A DNA stretch of 64,000 nt, taken from contig JAOPJZ010000001.1 in NCBI GenBank assembly GCA_025517525.1, positions 62,001-126,000 on the forward strand, written 5' to 3'. The notes under the pieces are model-generated. The model was not told the origin of the DNA, did not search any database, and saw only the letters and a program-made list of their open reading frames with translations. The stretch's first letter is position 1; every line of letters starts with the position of its first letter. The position numbers and the translations under genes are program-made. Shown here piece after piece: positions 45,613 through 54,484 of this stretch. This stretch comes from Natronosalvus hydrolyticus. GTDB taxonomy: Archaea > Halobacteriota > Halobacteria > Halobacteriales > Natrialbaceae.

Positions 45613-45758
45613 ATCCCCTCGAGAGCAAGCGCGGGGCCTTCTCTTATGCCGCCCGATAAACGAGTCCGTTTTGTTTTACTTCGGTATTCTACTTTGAAAT
45701 TCGTATTTAGAAAATACAATAATTGAATAATTAGCTCTGAATATTGAAGTCGATTCGA
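45613..45758. other. AT-rich convergent spacer
   Basis: A 146-nt region between convergent genes, with 45660-45740 markedly AT-rich (runs such as TTTTGTTTTAC and AAAATACAATAATTG). T-rich tracts on both strands would suit termination of both genes. No gene is seen. Confidence 0.5.
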
Positions 45759-46349
45759 CTAGCCGTCCTCGTAGTGCGACCAGATGTACCGCGTCGCCAG
45801 ACTCCGGTGGGGTCGCCAGGGTTCGGCGATCTCGCGCATTTCACGTCTCGAGAGGTCTTCCCCACCGTTATAGAGGTCCTCGATCCCACGGCGGATTGCC
45901 AGGTCACCGAGGGGGAGCACGTCGGGTCGAGCGAGCACGAAGATGCAGTACATGTTAGCGGTCCACTCGCCAACGCCTTTGATCGACGTGAGCGCCGCCC
46001 GGACCTCGTCGTTCGAGTGGTCGGTAAGTCCCTCGCGAGTGAGATCGCGTTCGCGAAAGGCCTCGGCGGTGTTTCGAAGGTACTCGAGTTTCTGCCCGCT
46101 CAGGCCTGCCTCGAGCAAGCGGGTATCGTCGGCCTCGAGCACTCGCCCAGGTGTGACCTCGCCTTCGAGCACGTCGAACACACGGCCCCGAACAGCGTTG
46201 GCCGAAGCCGTCGAAAGCTGTTGGTTGATGATCGAGACGGCCAACCGCTCGTACTCGTCGACGCTCGTGTCGATCCGCTCGAGTTCGTAGCGCTCGAGCA
46301 GGGCGGCCATCACGGGGTCACGACGGAGGATATCCTCGGGGAGCACCAT
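45759..46349 (-). CDS. HhH-GPD DNA glycosylase (AlkA/3-methyladenine type)
   Basis: A 196-residue base-excision-repair enzyme of the AlkA lineage. SIINQQLSTASANAVRGRV starts the glycosylase fold; the helix-hairpin-helix is IKGVGEWTANMYCIFVLARPDV, and the catalytic Asp sits in LPLGDLAIRRGI. There are no Fe-S cysteines, separating it from the Nth/MutY branch. It would excise alkylated bases. Start chosen by homology at MVLPEDILRRD; an in-frame methionine nine codons earlier is possible. Confidence 0.88.
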   Translation of the reverse strand: MVLPEDILRRDPVMAALLERYELERIDTSVDEYERLAVSIINQQLSTASANAVRGRVFDVLEGEVTPGRVLEADDTRLLEAGLSGQKLEYLRNTAEAFRERDLTREGLTDHSNDEVRAALTSIKGVGEWTANMYCIFVLARPDVLPLGDLAIRRGIEDLYNGGEDLSRREMREIAEPWRPHRSLATRYIWSHYEDG

Positions 46350-46412
46350 CGCGAGAAGGTTCGTTCGAACGAGCAAAACGGCGTCGGTCGCGGGTCACGA
46401 TGCCGGAACGGG

Positions 46413-47768
46413 TTACTCGAGCAGTTCTTCTTCTTCCTCGGGACTGTCGGGTTTGTCGCCATCGACGCGACGGCTGACGTCGACCTGGTAACTGCCGAGG
46501 ATGTCACGGCCAAGGATGACCGGATAATCCATGTGGCTGCGGTCTTCGACGCTCGCGGTCACGGTGTGCTGATTGCCGCCGACGCCGACGACGACGTCGA
46601 CGACGGGCCGACTCTTGGAAGTTTTGCGGCTGCCGGATTTGACTCGCGTTATCGATTTGATGGGGCCAGCCCCGATGTCTGCGGCCAATTGAGTATCGAT
46701 ACTCGTTCGGGTCGCGCCGGTGTCGGATTTGGCGTAGACGGTTTTCGAGCCGGCAGTTCCGGAGAGGACGATCTCTTCGGTGTACCCGATGATCGCCGGT
46801 TCGCCGTCGCCAGGCCGGAAGATGTCGGGCATGGCCGAGGGCGTCGAATCGTCGAGGTTCGCCGAGAGTTCCCAGACACGACCGTCGTCGACCTCGCCAC
46901 CCGCGCGTTCAATGGCGAGTTTCGCGATGTAGGGGGCCGGGCTGACGCTGGTGGCTTCGTACAGTCCTTTGAAGCCGGCGGTGGGGTTGACCTCGAGGAC
47001 GAGCGCGCCGTCTTCACTCTCAACGAGATCGACGCCGGCGTAATCGAGGCCGACGATCTGGGACGCGCTGACGGCCATGTCGACGACTTCGTCGGACAGG
47101 GAGTCCGTGGCGTCCTCGACGCTGCCGCCGACGGCAACGTTAGTCCGCCAGTCGTTGTCGGGTGCATAGCGGTACATCGCGCCGACGACCTCATCGCCCA
47201 CGACGTAGACGCGAATGTCGCGGTGGCGCTGCCCGTCCATGTCGATGAGTTCCTGGAGGAAGGCGTATCGATTGCCGACTTTCGCGTTCACCGGGTCGTT
47301 CGGCCCGATCTTCCAGGTCCCCCCGCCGTGGGTGCCGATGGCCGTCTTGTAGACGGCTTCCTCGCCGAATCGGTCTCGAGCCTCGTTGAGTTTATCCGAG
47401 CTCAAGGCCATGTACACGTCGGGGACGCGGATGTCCTCTGAGGCGAGTGCCGCTGCGGTGGCGAGTTTGTGTGAGGCGGTCATCGTCGCTTCCGGCTCGT
47501 TGAGCATCGGCACGAGCCGGTTGAGTGTACTCGCGAGCCCCAGTTCCTCACAGGGCTGTTCGGTGTTCGAGAGCAACATCCGGTTGGCGATGACATCGAC
47601 GTCAGGTTCGATGACGACCTCGCCGTCTTCGACACTCATTGTCGTGTTCTCTTCGCGTAGCCAGGCGGTGTCGTGTCCTAACTCCTCGACAGCGTTGAGG
47701 ATCGCTTTGGACTCTTTGCTCGTGTGTAGACTGAGTACCCCCACAGTAATCGGGTCGGCTGCTGTCAT
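46413..47768 (-). CDS. RimK-type ATP-grasp glutamate ligase fused to a RimB-like aspartic protease domain
   Basis: A 451-residue fusion. Residues 1-~300 are a RimK-like alpha-L-glutamate ligase (ATP-grasp: MTASHKLATAAALAS, YKTAIGTHGGGTWKIGP, DYAGVDLVESEDGALVLEVNPTAGFKG with the metal-binding E/N). Residues ~325-435 match the retropepsin-like 'ATP-dependent zinc protease'/RimB family: YAKSDTGATRTSI (D349, with the DTGA motif) and DYPVILGRDILGSYQVDV. In bacteria RimK adds glutamates to ribosomal protein S6 and RimB removes them, from separate genes. Here writer and putative eraser are one chain. The substrate is unknown. The start avoids a four-residue extension. Confidence 0.88.
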   Translation of the reverse strand: MTAADPITVGVLSLHTSKESKAILNAVEELGHDTAWLREENTTMSVEDGEVVIEPDVDVIANRMLLSNTEQPCEELGLASTLNRLVPMLNEPEATMTASHKLATAAALASEDIRVPDVYMALSSDKLNEARDRFGEEAVYKTAIGTHGGGTWKIGPNDPVNAKVGNRYAFLQELIDMDGQRHRDIRVYVVGDEVVGAMYRYAPDNDWRTNVAVGGSVEDATDSLSDEVVDMAVSASQIVGLDYAGVDLVESEDGALVLEVNPTAGFKGLYEATSVSPAPYIAKLAIERAGGEVDDGRVWELSANLDDSTPSAMPDIFRPGDGEPAIIGYTEEIVLSGTAGSKTVYAKSDTGATRTSIDTQLAADIGAGPIKSITRVKSGSRKTSKSRPVVDVVVGVGGNQHTVTASVEDRSHMDYPVILGRDILGSYQVDVSRRVDGDKPDSPEEEEELLE

Positions 47769-47984
47769 AACTCGATACACTCTTTCCCACCGGAAAAACG
47801 TTGTTAGTTACTACGAGCGTGACAGCCGTATTCAGACGTGTCACGGCCTAACACAGTGTTCTTTGCCGACCAGGAACGCTTTCTCGACCGGTGTTCGGTT
47901 TCACGGAGAGCCCCAACATCGAAGGCAGCATATCGACTCGAGGCGAGCACATCCTCGAGTGTCGCGATAGTCCAGGAATCGCGA

Positions 47985-49538
47985 TCAGTCGGCTATCGCT
48001 GACGTGAGCGTCGAGTCTTCGTCGTTGGGAATCCAGCGGCGGACCAACGGGATCGTCACCCCGAGCGTGTCTTCAAGGAGGTCGACCACGACGATATCAC
48101 TGGGCTCGAGGCCCCCGACGAGGCCGACGACCAGCAGGGAACTCACGCCGAGGACGACGAGGGCGGGAAGGATGGTCACTGCCGAGATCGAGACCCAGGG
48201 CGTGAGCAAAAACACCCAGGGCAGACACACCAGTGGAAGTCCGATGTACGTTCGGGTCGATTCTCTCGAGAGCGGCGTGATACCGTACTGAACGGCGAGA
48301 ACGCCACAGATGACGGTGTGGACAGCCACCAGGGAGGTGACGGAGGCGATTCCGGCACCGATGAAACCGTACCGCGGTATGAGCAGGATGTTGACCACGA
48401 CGTTGAGCGCCAGTCCGAACACGTTGCCCATCGCGATCCACGAGGTCGAGCCAAGCGCTGACAGCGTCTCCCGGTCGCGACCCGCCGCCGCGCTGAGGAA
48501 AAACCCGACAGCGAGTATCGGAAGGACGCTTGCGGCAGCGGTGTAGTCGACGCCGAAGACAATCCGGAGGACGTCGGCCGGAAACGCGAACAGCAATAAA
48601 AAAGCCGGGAAGGTGACCACGTAGACCCACTTCGTCGTGGTGGCGTAGATATCGTCGACGGCAGCTCGGTCGCCGTCCGAGTCCAGCCGTGAGGCGATTG
48701 GCAGGTAGAGGAATCCGAACGCGCCGAGGACGACGAGCAGGCCGCTCGCGAGGGGATAGGCGGCGCTGTAGAGGCCGACCTCCGCGGAACTCCTGAAATA
48801 GCCGAGCATCAGTGTGTCCGTCTGTGTGAGGAGGACGCCGACGACCGTCGAAACGACGAGTGGGGCCGAAAATCGGATCAGCTCTCGAGTGTGGGTACGG
48901 TAGGCACCTCGAAGCGGCATGAGTCGATTGAGAAAGAGCGTCGCGACCACGAACGTAGCGATCGCCGCGAGAAGGTAGCCGACACCGGCCGCAACGATTC
49001 CCATCCCCGCGAGAATAAAGAGGGCGATGAGGCCGATCCTGAGGAACGGATCGATGAAATCTTGAGCGACGGTTCGAAACACGGTGTTCTCGTAGCCCCT
49101 GATTCCCGAAATGGCCACTCGGAACCCGACGATAAACGGTATCGCGACCGCCAGCACGCGAATGAACGTCACGGCGACGTCGGTTTCGAAGAGGAGGGAT
49201 GCGATCCAGTTGGCTCCCACGATCAACAGTGCGGCAAATCCGACGGCGAGGGCCATGGTGACGGCGATGCCACTGACCCAGACACCCCGTCGATCTTCGA
49301 TATCGTCGTATCGCGGAATAAACCGAGAGACGCCCTGGCTACACCCCGCCATGGCGAAGGTCGTCAGGAACATGAGCAACGCCAGTCCGATACTCACCTC
49401 GCCGTAGGCATCGGGGGAGAGCAGCCGACCGATGACGACGCGTTCGCCCAGTTTTGCCGCCGAGCCGATCATCCCGCCGACCATGACGAGGACGGCACTC
49501 GAGAGGAGGGCGGACAGTTCCTGGTGACGGTCACCCAT
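47985..49538 (-). CDS. Polysaccharide/lipid-linked oligosaccharide flippase (MOP superfamily)
   Basis: A 517-residue multispanning membrane protein (about 14 helices). It begins LSSAVLVMVGGMIGSAAKLGERVVIGRLLSPDAYGEVSI and has GCSQGVSRFIPRY in the first third, as in Wzx-type flippases. It would move a lipid-linked glycan across the membrane for surface-glycan or N-glycan assembly. Its ATG overlaps the stop codon of the upstream phosphodiesterase gene by one base, so the two are translationally coupled. Confidence 0.88.
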   Translation of the reverse strand: MGDRHQELSALLSSAVLVMVGGMIGSAAKLGERVVIGRLLSPDAYGEVSIGLALLMFLTTFAMAGCSQGVSRFIPRYDDIEDRRGVWVSGIAVTMALAVGFAALLIVGANWIASLLFETDVAVTFIRVLAVAIPFIVGFRVAISGIRGYENTVFRTVAQDFIDPFLRIGLIALFILAGMGIVAAGVGYLLAAIATFVVATLFLNRLMPLRGAYRTHTRELIRFSAPLVVSTVVGVLLTQTDTLMLGYFRSSAEVGLYSAAYPLASGLLVVLGAFGFLYLPIASRLDSDGDRAAVDDIYATTTKWVYVVTFPAFLLLFAFPADVLRIVFGVDYTAAASVLPILAVGFFLSAAAGRDRETLSALGSTSWIAMGNVFGLALNVVVNILLIPRYGFIGAGIASVTSLVAVHTVICGVLAVQYGITPLSRESTRTYIGLPLVCLPWVFLLTPWVSISAVTILPALVVLGVSSLLVVGLVGGLEPSDIVVVDLLEDTLGVTIPLVRRWIPNDEDSTLTSAIAD

Positions 49539-51208
49539 CAGAGATAGCCGAGATCCTCGAGCCGATTAGTTACGCCCTCGGTATCGACGTTCGGTACGGC
49601 CGCCGTTCCGTAGTCGATCGGCTCGTATTGACCGCTGCGGACCGGAACGGTGAGCAACGACGACGGGGGAGTTCCGGTCATCGAGTCCGGGACCGGATAG
49701 CCCAGTAGGGACATCGTAATCGGTGCGACGTCGGTGAGTGACAGTCGGTCATCGCTCCAGGTTTCGTCGATACCTGGACCGGCGGCGAGGAACACGCCGT
49801 CGAGTTTGTGATCGTACACGTCGATGGGGACGGTTGTTCGCCCGTACAGTTCTGTCTTGATGTTGTTGTTCATCTCGGTCGGTCGAACGAGAATATCGGG
49901 TGCACGGTCGGCGTGTGGCCCGTCGTACACCGCTTCACGACGACACACCAGTTCGAACGCGGGTTTTCCGTCCGGCGTCTCGAACGAGGAGAGAATCGAG
50001 ATGAGGTCATCGCGGACGGTCTCGTACTCCGCCGGCGAAACGGTGCCGTTCGGCTCGCGCCCCTCGAGGTTGATTCTGACGCCCAGGCGAGTCCCCTCCG
50101 TGCAGTACGCTTTTGAGTCTCGCCAGTCGACGGTCTCGCCAGCTGCCGCCACCAGCGAGTCGGGCGTTAGTCGAAGCAGGGCCGACTCGAGGCCGACTCG
50201 CTCGGCAGCGCCGTACACACTTCCGGGACGGATGCCGAGGCGGTCGATGACCCATTTGGCGGCCCGTGACGAGACGCCGGGTTGCCCACCGTCGGAATTT
50301 ACAGTGCCGGACTCCGCGGGCTGACCCCCGTCGGGATCCGTCAGCGTCGTTTTGACCGAAGATAGATTCGTTCGTCCTCCCTGACCGTCGGTGGCAACGA
50401 CGTAGTCGTGTTGGCGGAGGATTTCGTTGACGTAGATCGAGTGGCCGGTGACCGGACCGATACCGTGATCCGAGCAAACGATCACGTTGACCGTCTCGTC
50501 GATCGTCTCGAGGACGTCGCCGACCAGCCGATCGGCGGCCTCGTAGATCGATCGGAATGCCTCATCGTCGTCGAAGTTGTGGAATACGGCGTCGGTCTTT
50601 TGCACCTGAATGAACGCAAACTCCCAGTCTTCACGTTCCAGCAGGGAGCAGGCCGCTCGCCGCCGTTGATCGATCAATTCGAGGTAGCCTGTTAGCTTCT
50701 TTTCGGAATCGCCGCTCACCTCGTGGCTCGAGTAAATACGGTAGGGCTCGCCCAGTTCGTCGTCGAGCGCCTCGCGAACGCCTTCGGGGTGTCCGTCCGC
50801 ATCTTCGCCCGCCAGATAACCGGGTATCAACACGCCGGCTATCTGATCAGCCGGATGGGTAACCGGCACGTTCAGGACGACTGAGGAAGCCCCTTCGCTC
50901 GACAGATAATCCCAGATAGCCGGCCGGTCGACGTCGGCTCGCGAGACCAGTTCGCCCTCGTCCGGATACGTATCGTATCGAAAAAAACCGTAGACACCGT
51001 GGTGGCTCGGGTCGCAGCCGGTGTACATCGAGGGCCAGGCACTTCCCGTCCAGGGTGGGTGTGTCGACTCGAGTGTCGCCTCGACGCCGCGGTCACGAAG
51101 CGCACGCACGTTTGGCATCGACGATTCGAAGCGCTCGAGGTATCGCTTGTCGAGTGCATCCAGTCCGATGACGACCGTCTTCGTCGCTGTGTTCTCGGTC
51201 GTTACCAT
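49538..51208 (-). CDS. Alkaline phosphatase-superfamily phosphodiesterase/nucleotide pyrophosphatase
   Basis: A 556-residue enzyme of the type I phosphodiesterase family. The first metal site is KTVVIGLDALDKRY; the nucleophile region is HPPWTGSAWPSMYTGCDPSHHGV with Thr/Ser in PPWTGSAW; later VIVCSDHGIGPVTGHSIYVNEIL holds metal-binding Asp and His. Members hydrolyse nucleotide diphosphates or phospho-glycan bonds. No signal peptide is seen, so it is probably cytoplasmic. Its coupling to a flippase suggests a role in lipid-linked glycan supply (inference). Confidence 0.85.
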   Translation of the reverse strand: MVTTENTATKTVVIGLDALDKRYLERFESSMPNVRALRDRGVEATLESTHPPWTGSAWPSMYTGCDPSHHGVYGFFRYDTYPDEGELVSRADVDRPAIWDYLSSEGASSVVLNVPVTHPADQIAGVLIPGYLAGEDADGHPEGVREALDDELGEPYRIYSSHEVSGDSEKKLTGYLELIDQRRRAACSLLEREDWEFAFIQVQKTDAVFHNFDDDEAFRSIYEAADRLVGDVLETIDETVNVIVCSDHGIGPVTGHSIYVNEILRQHDYVVATDGQGGRTNLSSVKTTLTDPDGGQPAESGTVNSDGGQPGVSSRAAKWVIDRLGIRPGSVYGAAERVGLESALLRLTPDSLVAAAGETVDWRDSKAYCTEGTRLGVRINLEGREPNGTVSPAEYETVRDDLISILSSFETPDGKPAFELVCRREAVYDGPHADRAPDILVRPTEMNNNIKTELYGRTTVPIDVYDHKLDGVFLAAGPGIDETWSDDRLSLTDVAPITMSLLGYPVPDSMTGTPPSSLLTVPVRSGQYEPIDYGTAAVPNVDTEGVTNRLEDLGYL

Positions 51209-51567
51209 GCGTGGCGTATACCCCCGTCTTCGGTTGTCTCTCGGTCACGTGTCGACCGTGGATGCTTGAAGGAGGAAACACGGCAGCTGACTCCGTTCAT
51301 CGACCCCCAATTGGGGAACTGCCGTCTTTGTTAGCGAGTGAATTCGGCCGAGGGGCAGGCGTGCAACGTGGGTGTGTTCCGGGTCGAGGTACCCGGTCGG
51401 TCACCCCTCGGGGTTCGGGCAATAACCTCGATCACGTGTCCCGGTCGACGAGGCACTCACCTTCGCTAACCATCCCATACATCGACTGTAGTGACACGCT
51501 TAACGTGCTTTGGCAAGGAATTTCTCGACGAACGACTCGAGGGTCATACCTGGGACGTGCGGGAAAC
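51209..51567. other. 359-nt intergenic region with a 12-bp palindrome
   Basis: Upstream of the phosphodiesterase gene (minus strand) and downstream of the GNAT gene. It holds a perfect palindrome CCCCAATTGGGG (51305-51316), possibly an operator. No gene is supported; frames crossing it lack homology. I see no strong TATA-like box at 24-30 nt before the start at 51208. Confidence 0.5.
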
Positions 51568-52320
51568 TCACAGGTATGCGGCGTCCCATCGGGTCGCTTT
51601 TCGATGGTTGTCACAATCGTTACAGACGATACGGCCCATGGCGTCCATCGCGTTGTCGAGCGAGTTGCAGTTCCCACAGAACCAGCCGTAACGTCGGCTC
51701 GCGTCGTCGTTCTGATAGGTCGTGTAAAACGGAGCGTCGGAGCCACGGACGGGTTCACCGTAACTGACGTACAGCGTCTCGCCGTTTTCGGTCACTGCCT
51801 CGAGCGCGCGCCAGTCGTCGTCCGTCTCGCGCTCGCTTTCGACGTAGACGTGTTCGGCCAGGGTATCGTCCCCGATATCGATTTCGCGTTCGCCGGCGCG
51901 GGTGAACCCGTGGCTGGCGTAAAACTGGCTTCCGACGTCGTTGGCGCCAAGCACGGCCGCCTGTATCTGGTCACAGCCTTCCTCGAGCAAGCCCTCGCGG
52001 GTTCGAACGAGGAGGCGGGTACCGATACCGGAGCCACGGTGAGACGGGTCGACGTGGAGCCAGAGTATCCGTCCGACGCCTTCGGTGTCGCCGACGAGTT
52101 CGCTCTGGGAGAACGCCACGACCTCATCGTCGTGTTCGACGATCAGAAACAGCGCGTTCTCGTCGGCGAGACGCTCGTCGATATCCTCGCCGTACCACTG
52201 CTCGAGTGCCGTCTCGATGGCTTTCTCGTCCAAAAAGTGGCTGTAGGAATCGGTTACGGAGTCCCGTGCCACCGAGCGGATCTGCTCGCTGTCGTCGGCC
52301 GTTGCTTCGCGTACGTTCAT
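51568..52320 (-). CDS. GNAT acetyltransferase with C-terminal zinc-ribbon domain (DUF5816-type)
   Basis: A 250-residue fusion. Residues 1-~165 are a GNAT domain (MNVREATADDSEQIRSVA, acetyl-CoA loop HRGSGIGTRLLVRT, and GSQFYASHGFTRAGE). Residues ~205-250 contain WFCGNCNSLDNAMDAMGRIVCNDC, two CxxC knuckles for a zinc ion, then NHRKATRWDAAYL; haloarchaea carry this zinc domain also as a separate small protein. The substrate is unknown; the ribbon could bind a protein or nucleic-acid partner. Start chosen where homology begins. Confidence 0.88.
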   Translation of the reverse strand: MNVREATADDSEQIRSVARDSVTDSYSHFLDEKAIETALEQWYGEDIDERLADENALFLIVEHDDEVVAFSQSELVGDTEGVGRILWLHVDPSHRGSGIGTRLLVRTREGLLEEGCDQIQAAVLGANDVGSQFYASHGFTRAGEREIDIGDDTLAEHVYVESERETDDDWRALEAVTENGETLYVSYGEPVRGSDAPFYTTYQNDDASRRYGWFCGNCNSLDNAMDAMGRIVCNDCDNHRKATRWDAAYL

Positions 52321-52494
52321 GCGAGTACCTACGACGACCAATTAGAAAACATCTTCCTCGAGTTTCGCGAATCGGGACTCGTGCGCAGGGGGACTCGAGC
52401 GCGAACGCTCGGTCCCTCGTGCGGCGATCGGTGTGGGTGTCGTTTTTTCTCGTGGGGCGAGCAACAGTTTGGACTCGTCTCGAGGGGACACCAG

Positions 52495-52500
52495 TTATAG
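52495..52500 (+). promoter_or_regulatory. TATA-like box of the aspartoacylase-family gene
   Basis: TTATAG lies 23-28 nt before ATG 52523, favouring that start over the ATG at 52538. Confidence 0.5.
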
Positions 52501-52522
52501 GCATGCCCGCGTATGGGGGAGC

Positions 52523-53599
52523 ATGAGCGAAGAGACGATGAGCGAACCCCCCGATAGCCATCTCGGCTCCGACGTGTTCACGTACAACGGGGGTCGCGTC
52601 GATCCCGGCGAATCGGCCAACATCCGCTACGGTATCAGCGAAACCTATCTCGGCGACCCCGTTCGGATTCCCGTGACAGTGATCAACGGCGAACACCCCG
52701 GGCCGACGGTGTTCCTCTCGGCGGCCGCCCACGGTGACGAACTCAACGGGATCGAGGTCGTTCGAGAGGTGGCACACGACTGGGACCACTCGAACCTTCA
52801 CGGAACGTTGATCTGTTTGCCCGTGATGAACGTGCCGGGCTTTCTCGCCCAGGAGCGCTACCTGCCTATTTACGACCGAGACCTGAACCGGTCGTTCCCC
52901 GGCCGAGAGGACAGCACCAGCGCGCGACGGATGGCCCACCAGATCTACACGAACTTTATCGAACCCTGTGACCTGGGTATCGACTTTCACACCTCGACGC
53001 GCGGGCGAACGAACATGCTCCACGTTCGGGCCGATACCAGCGACCAGAAAGTCGAACGGCTGTCGCGCGCGTTCAGTTCGAACGTCATCATCGCTGGCGA
53101 AGGCCCCTCGGGGACGCTTCGCGGTGAAGCCACGAGCGCCGGTATCCCGACGATTACCGTCGAGATGGGGGAAGCGCACCGGTTTCAGCGACAGCTCATC
53201 GACCGGGCGCTAACCGGCGTCGCGAGCGTCCTCGCGGAGTTCGGTCTCCATCCCCACTCGTCGGTTCACTGGCCCGGATGGCGCGTCATCATCGACGACG
53301 CTGGCGAAAAGACCTGGCTCAGGGCCGATGCCGGCGGTATCGTCGACATGAAACACTCGAGTGGCAACCTCGTGCGTGAGGGAGAGACGATCTGTGTGAT
53401 CACCAACCCGTTCAAAGAGGAAGACGACATTGTGACGGTCGAAGCGCCGTTTACGGGCCTTCTCGTTGGTGTTCTCGAGAACCCAGTGGTCTATCCTGGA
53501 AATCCGTTGTGTCATCTGGTCGGACTCAGTGACACCATCCTGAACGCCCTCGAGCGCGAACTCGAGCGTCAGGACCCGTTTCTGGAGACGCTCGAGTAG
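52523..53599 (+). CDS. Succinylglutamate desuccinylase/aspartoacylase-family zinc hydrolase
   Basis: A 358-residue M14-like zinc hydrolase. Zinc ligands are visible as AAAHGDELNGIEV (His and Glu) and the later His in GIDFHTSTRGR; PGFLAQERYLPIYDRDLNRSFPG carries the conserved Arg/Asp substrate motif. The C-terminal part (about 265-345) is a beta-sandwich with KHSSGNLVREGETICVITNPF, resembling a biotinyl/HlyD-like hairpin found in this subfamily. The substrate is not predictable; such haloarchaeal proteins do not cluster with arginine catabolism here. Confidence 0.85.
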   Translation: MSEETMSEPPDSHLGSDVFTYNGGRVDPGESANIRYGISETYLGDPVRIPVTVINGEHPGPTVFLSAAAHGDELNGIEVVREVAHDWDHSNLHGTLICLPVMNVPGFLAQERYLPIYDRDLNRSFPGREDSTSARRMAHQIYTNFIEPCDLGIDFHTSTRGRTNMLHVRADTSDQKVERLSRAFSSNVIIAGEGPSGTLRGEATSAGIPTITVEMGEAHRFQRQLIDRALTGVASVLAEFGLHPHSSVHWPGWRVIIDDAGEKTWLRADAGGIVDMKHSSGNLVREGETICVITNPFKEEDDIVTVEAPFTGLLVGVLENPVVYPGNPLCHLVGLSDTILNALERELERQDPFLETLE

Positions 53600-53722
53600 C
53601 GAATCCACGGTGTTTCTCCTGAACGTTCCGCCACACGGACGATAGACGTGGTTTGGAAGGAATGATCGGGCACGATAAAAGTAACTTCTATACCCCCACA
53701 GTCCAACCCTCGACATGAGCGC

Positions 53723-54118
53723 ATGAGTCAGTCTTACAATCGTGGCCTTATCGAGGACTTCGGGCGCTGGAAGGAGTTCTCGGCTGGGATGTGGGCATGG
53801 ATCTTCCACAAGTTCACCGGGTGGATGCTGATCGGCTACCTGTTCACCCACATCGCAGTGTTGAGCACCGCCATCGCGGGCGAGCAAGCGTACACTAACA
53901 CGTTGCAGGGGCTCGAAGCCCTGTTCGTCGTTCGACTCCTGGAAGTCGGCCTGCTGGCCGTCGCCGTCTTTCACATCCTCAATGGCATTCGCCTCCTGAT
54001 GGTTGACCTGGGAATCGGTCTCGAGGCACAGGACAAAACGTTCTACGCCTCGTTGATAATCACGGGCGCAATCACCGTTGCAAGTGTTCCGACGTTCATG
54101 ACGGAGGTTGGATTTTAG
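53723..54118 (+). CDS. sdhC: Succinate dehydrogenase cytochrome b556 subunit
   Basis: A 131-residue membrane anchor with three helices; [21 protein letters not shown] carries the His typical of heme-b ligation and [17 protein letters not shown] a second. First gene of the C-D-B-A operon. A CTTCTATAC box (53685-53693) lies about 30-38 nt before the ATG; an earlier ATG at 53715 reads into a stop at once, so it is not used. Confidence 0.92.
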   Translation: MSQSYNRGLIEDFGRWKEFSAGMWAWIFHKFTGWMLIGYLFTHIAVLSTAIAGEQAYTNTLQGLEALFVVRLLEVGLLAVAVFHILNGIRLLMVDLGIGLEAQDKTFYASLIITGAITVASVPTFMTEVGF

Positions 54119-54484
54119 ATGGCTGAACGATACTCCTCGTTTGCCCCCGGAGGCACCGCGTGGCTTCTCCAGCGGGTGACGGCGGCATTCCTGGTCGTGG
54201 TACTGGCGTACCACTTCTTCCTCTTGCACTTTGTCAACCACGCCTGGGAAATTACGTTCGGCGGAACCGCAGCGCGTATGGAGAACATCGGCTACTTCGT
54301 CACGATGATCCTGTTCCTGATCACCGCGACGTTTCACGGCGTCAACGGCGTCTACAATGCACTGATCAATCAGGGACTCAGTGGTACGCCGAGAAAAATC
54401 GTCCTCGGTGTGCTGACGATTGCGAGTCTCGCACTCATCGCCCAGGGCATCTGGGTCGCACTCGTCTGGCGAGGGATGATGTAA
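54119..54484 (+). CDS. sdhD: Succinate dehydrogenase membrane anchor subunit D
   Basis: A 121-residue anchor with three helices (TAWLLQRVTAAFLVVVLAYHF, NIGYFVTMILFLITATFHGVNG, LTIASLALIAQGIWVALVW). The conserved Arg and His of the quinone/heme region are in the first two. It starts directly after the sdhC stop. Confidence 0.92.
   Translation: MAERYSSFAPGGTAWLLQRVTAAFLVVVLAYHFFLLHFVNHAWEITFGGTAARMENIGYFVTMILFLITATFHGVNGVYNALINQGLSGTPRKIVLGVLTIASLALIAQGIWVALVWRGMM

Noticed and set aside
45744..47441. A 565-codon open frame on the plus strand opposite the AlkA-type glycosylase and RimK-RimB genes
   Set aside because: It is antisense to two clear families, and its translation is the Val/Asp/Arg-rich mirror expected in high-GC haloarchaeal DNA.
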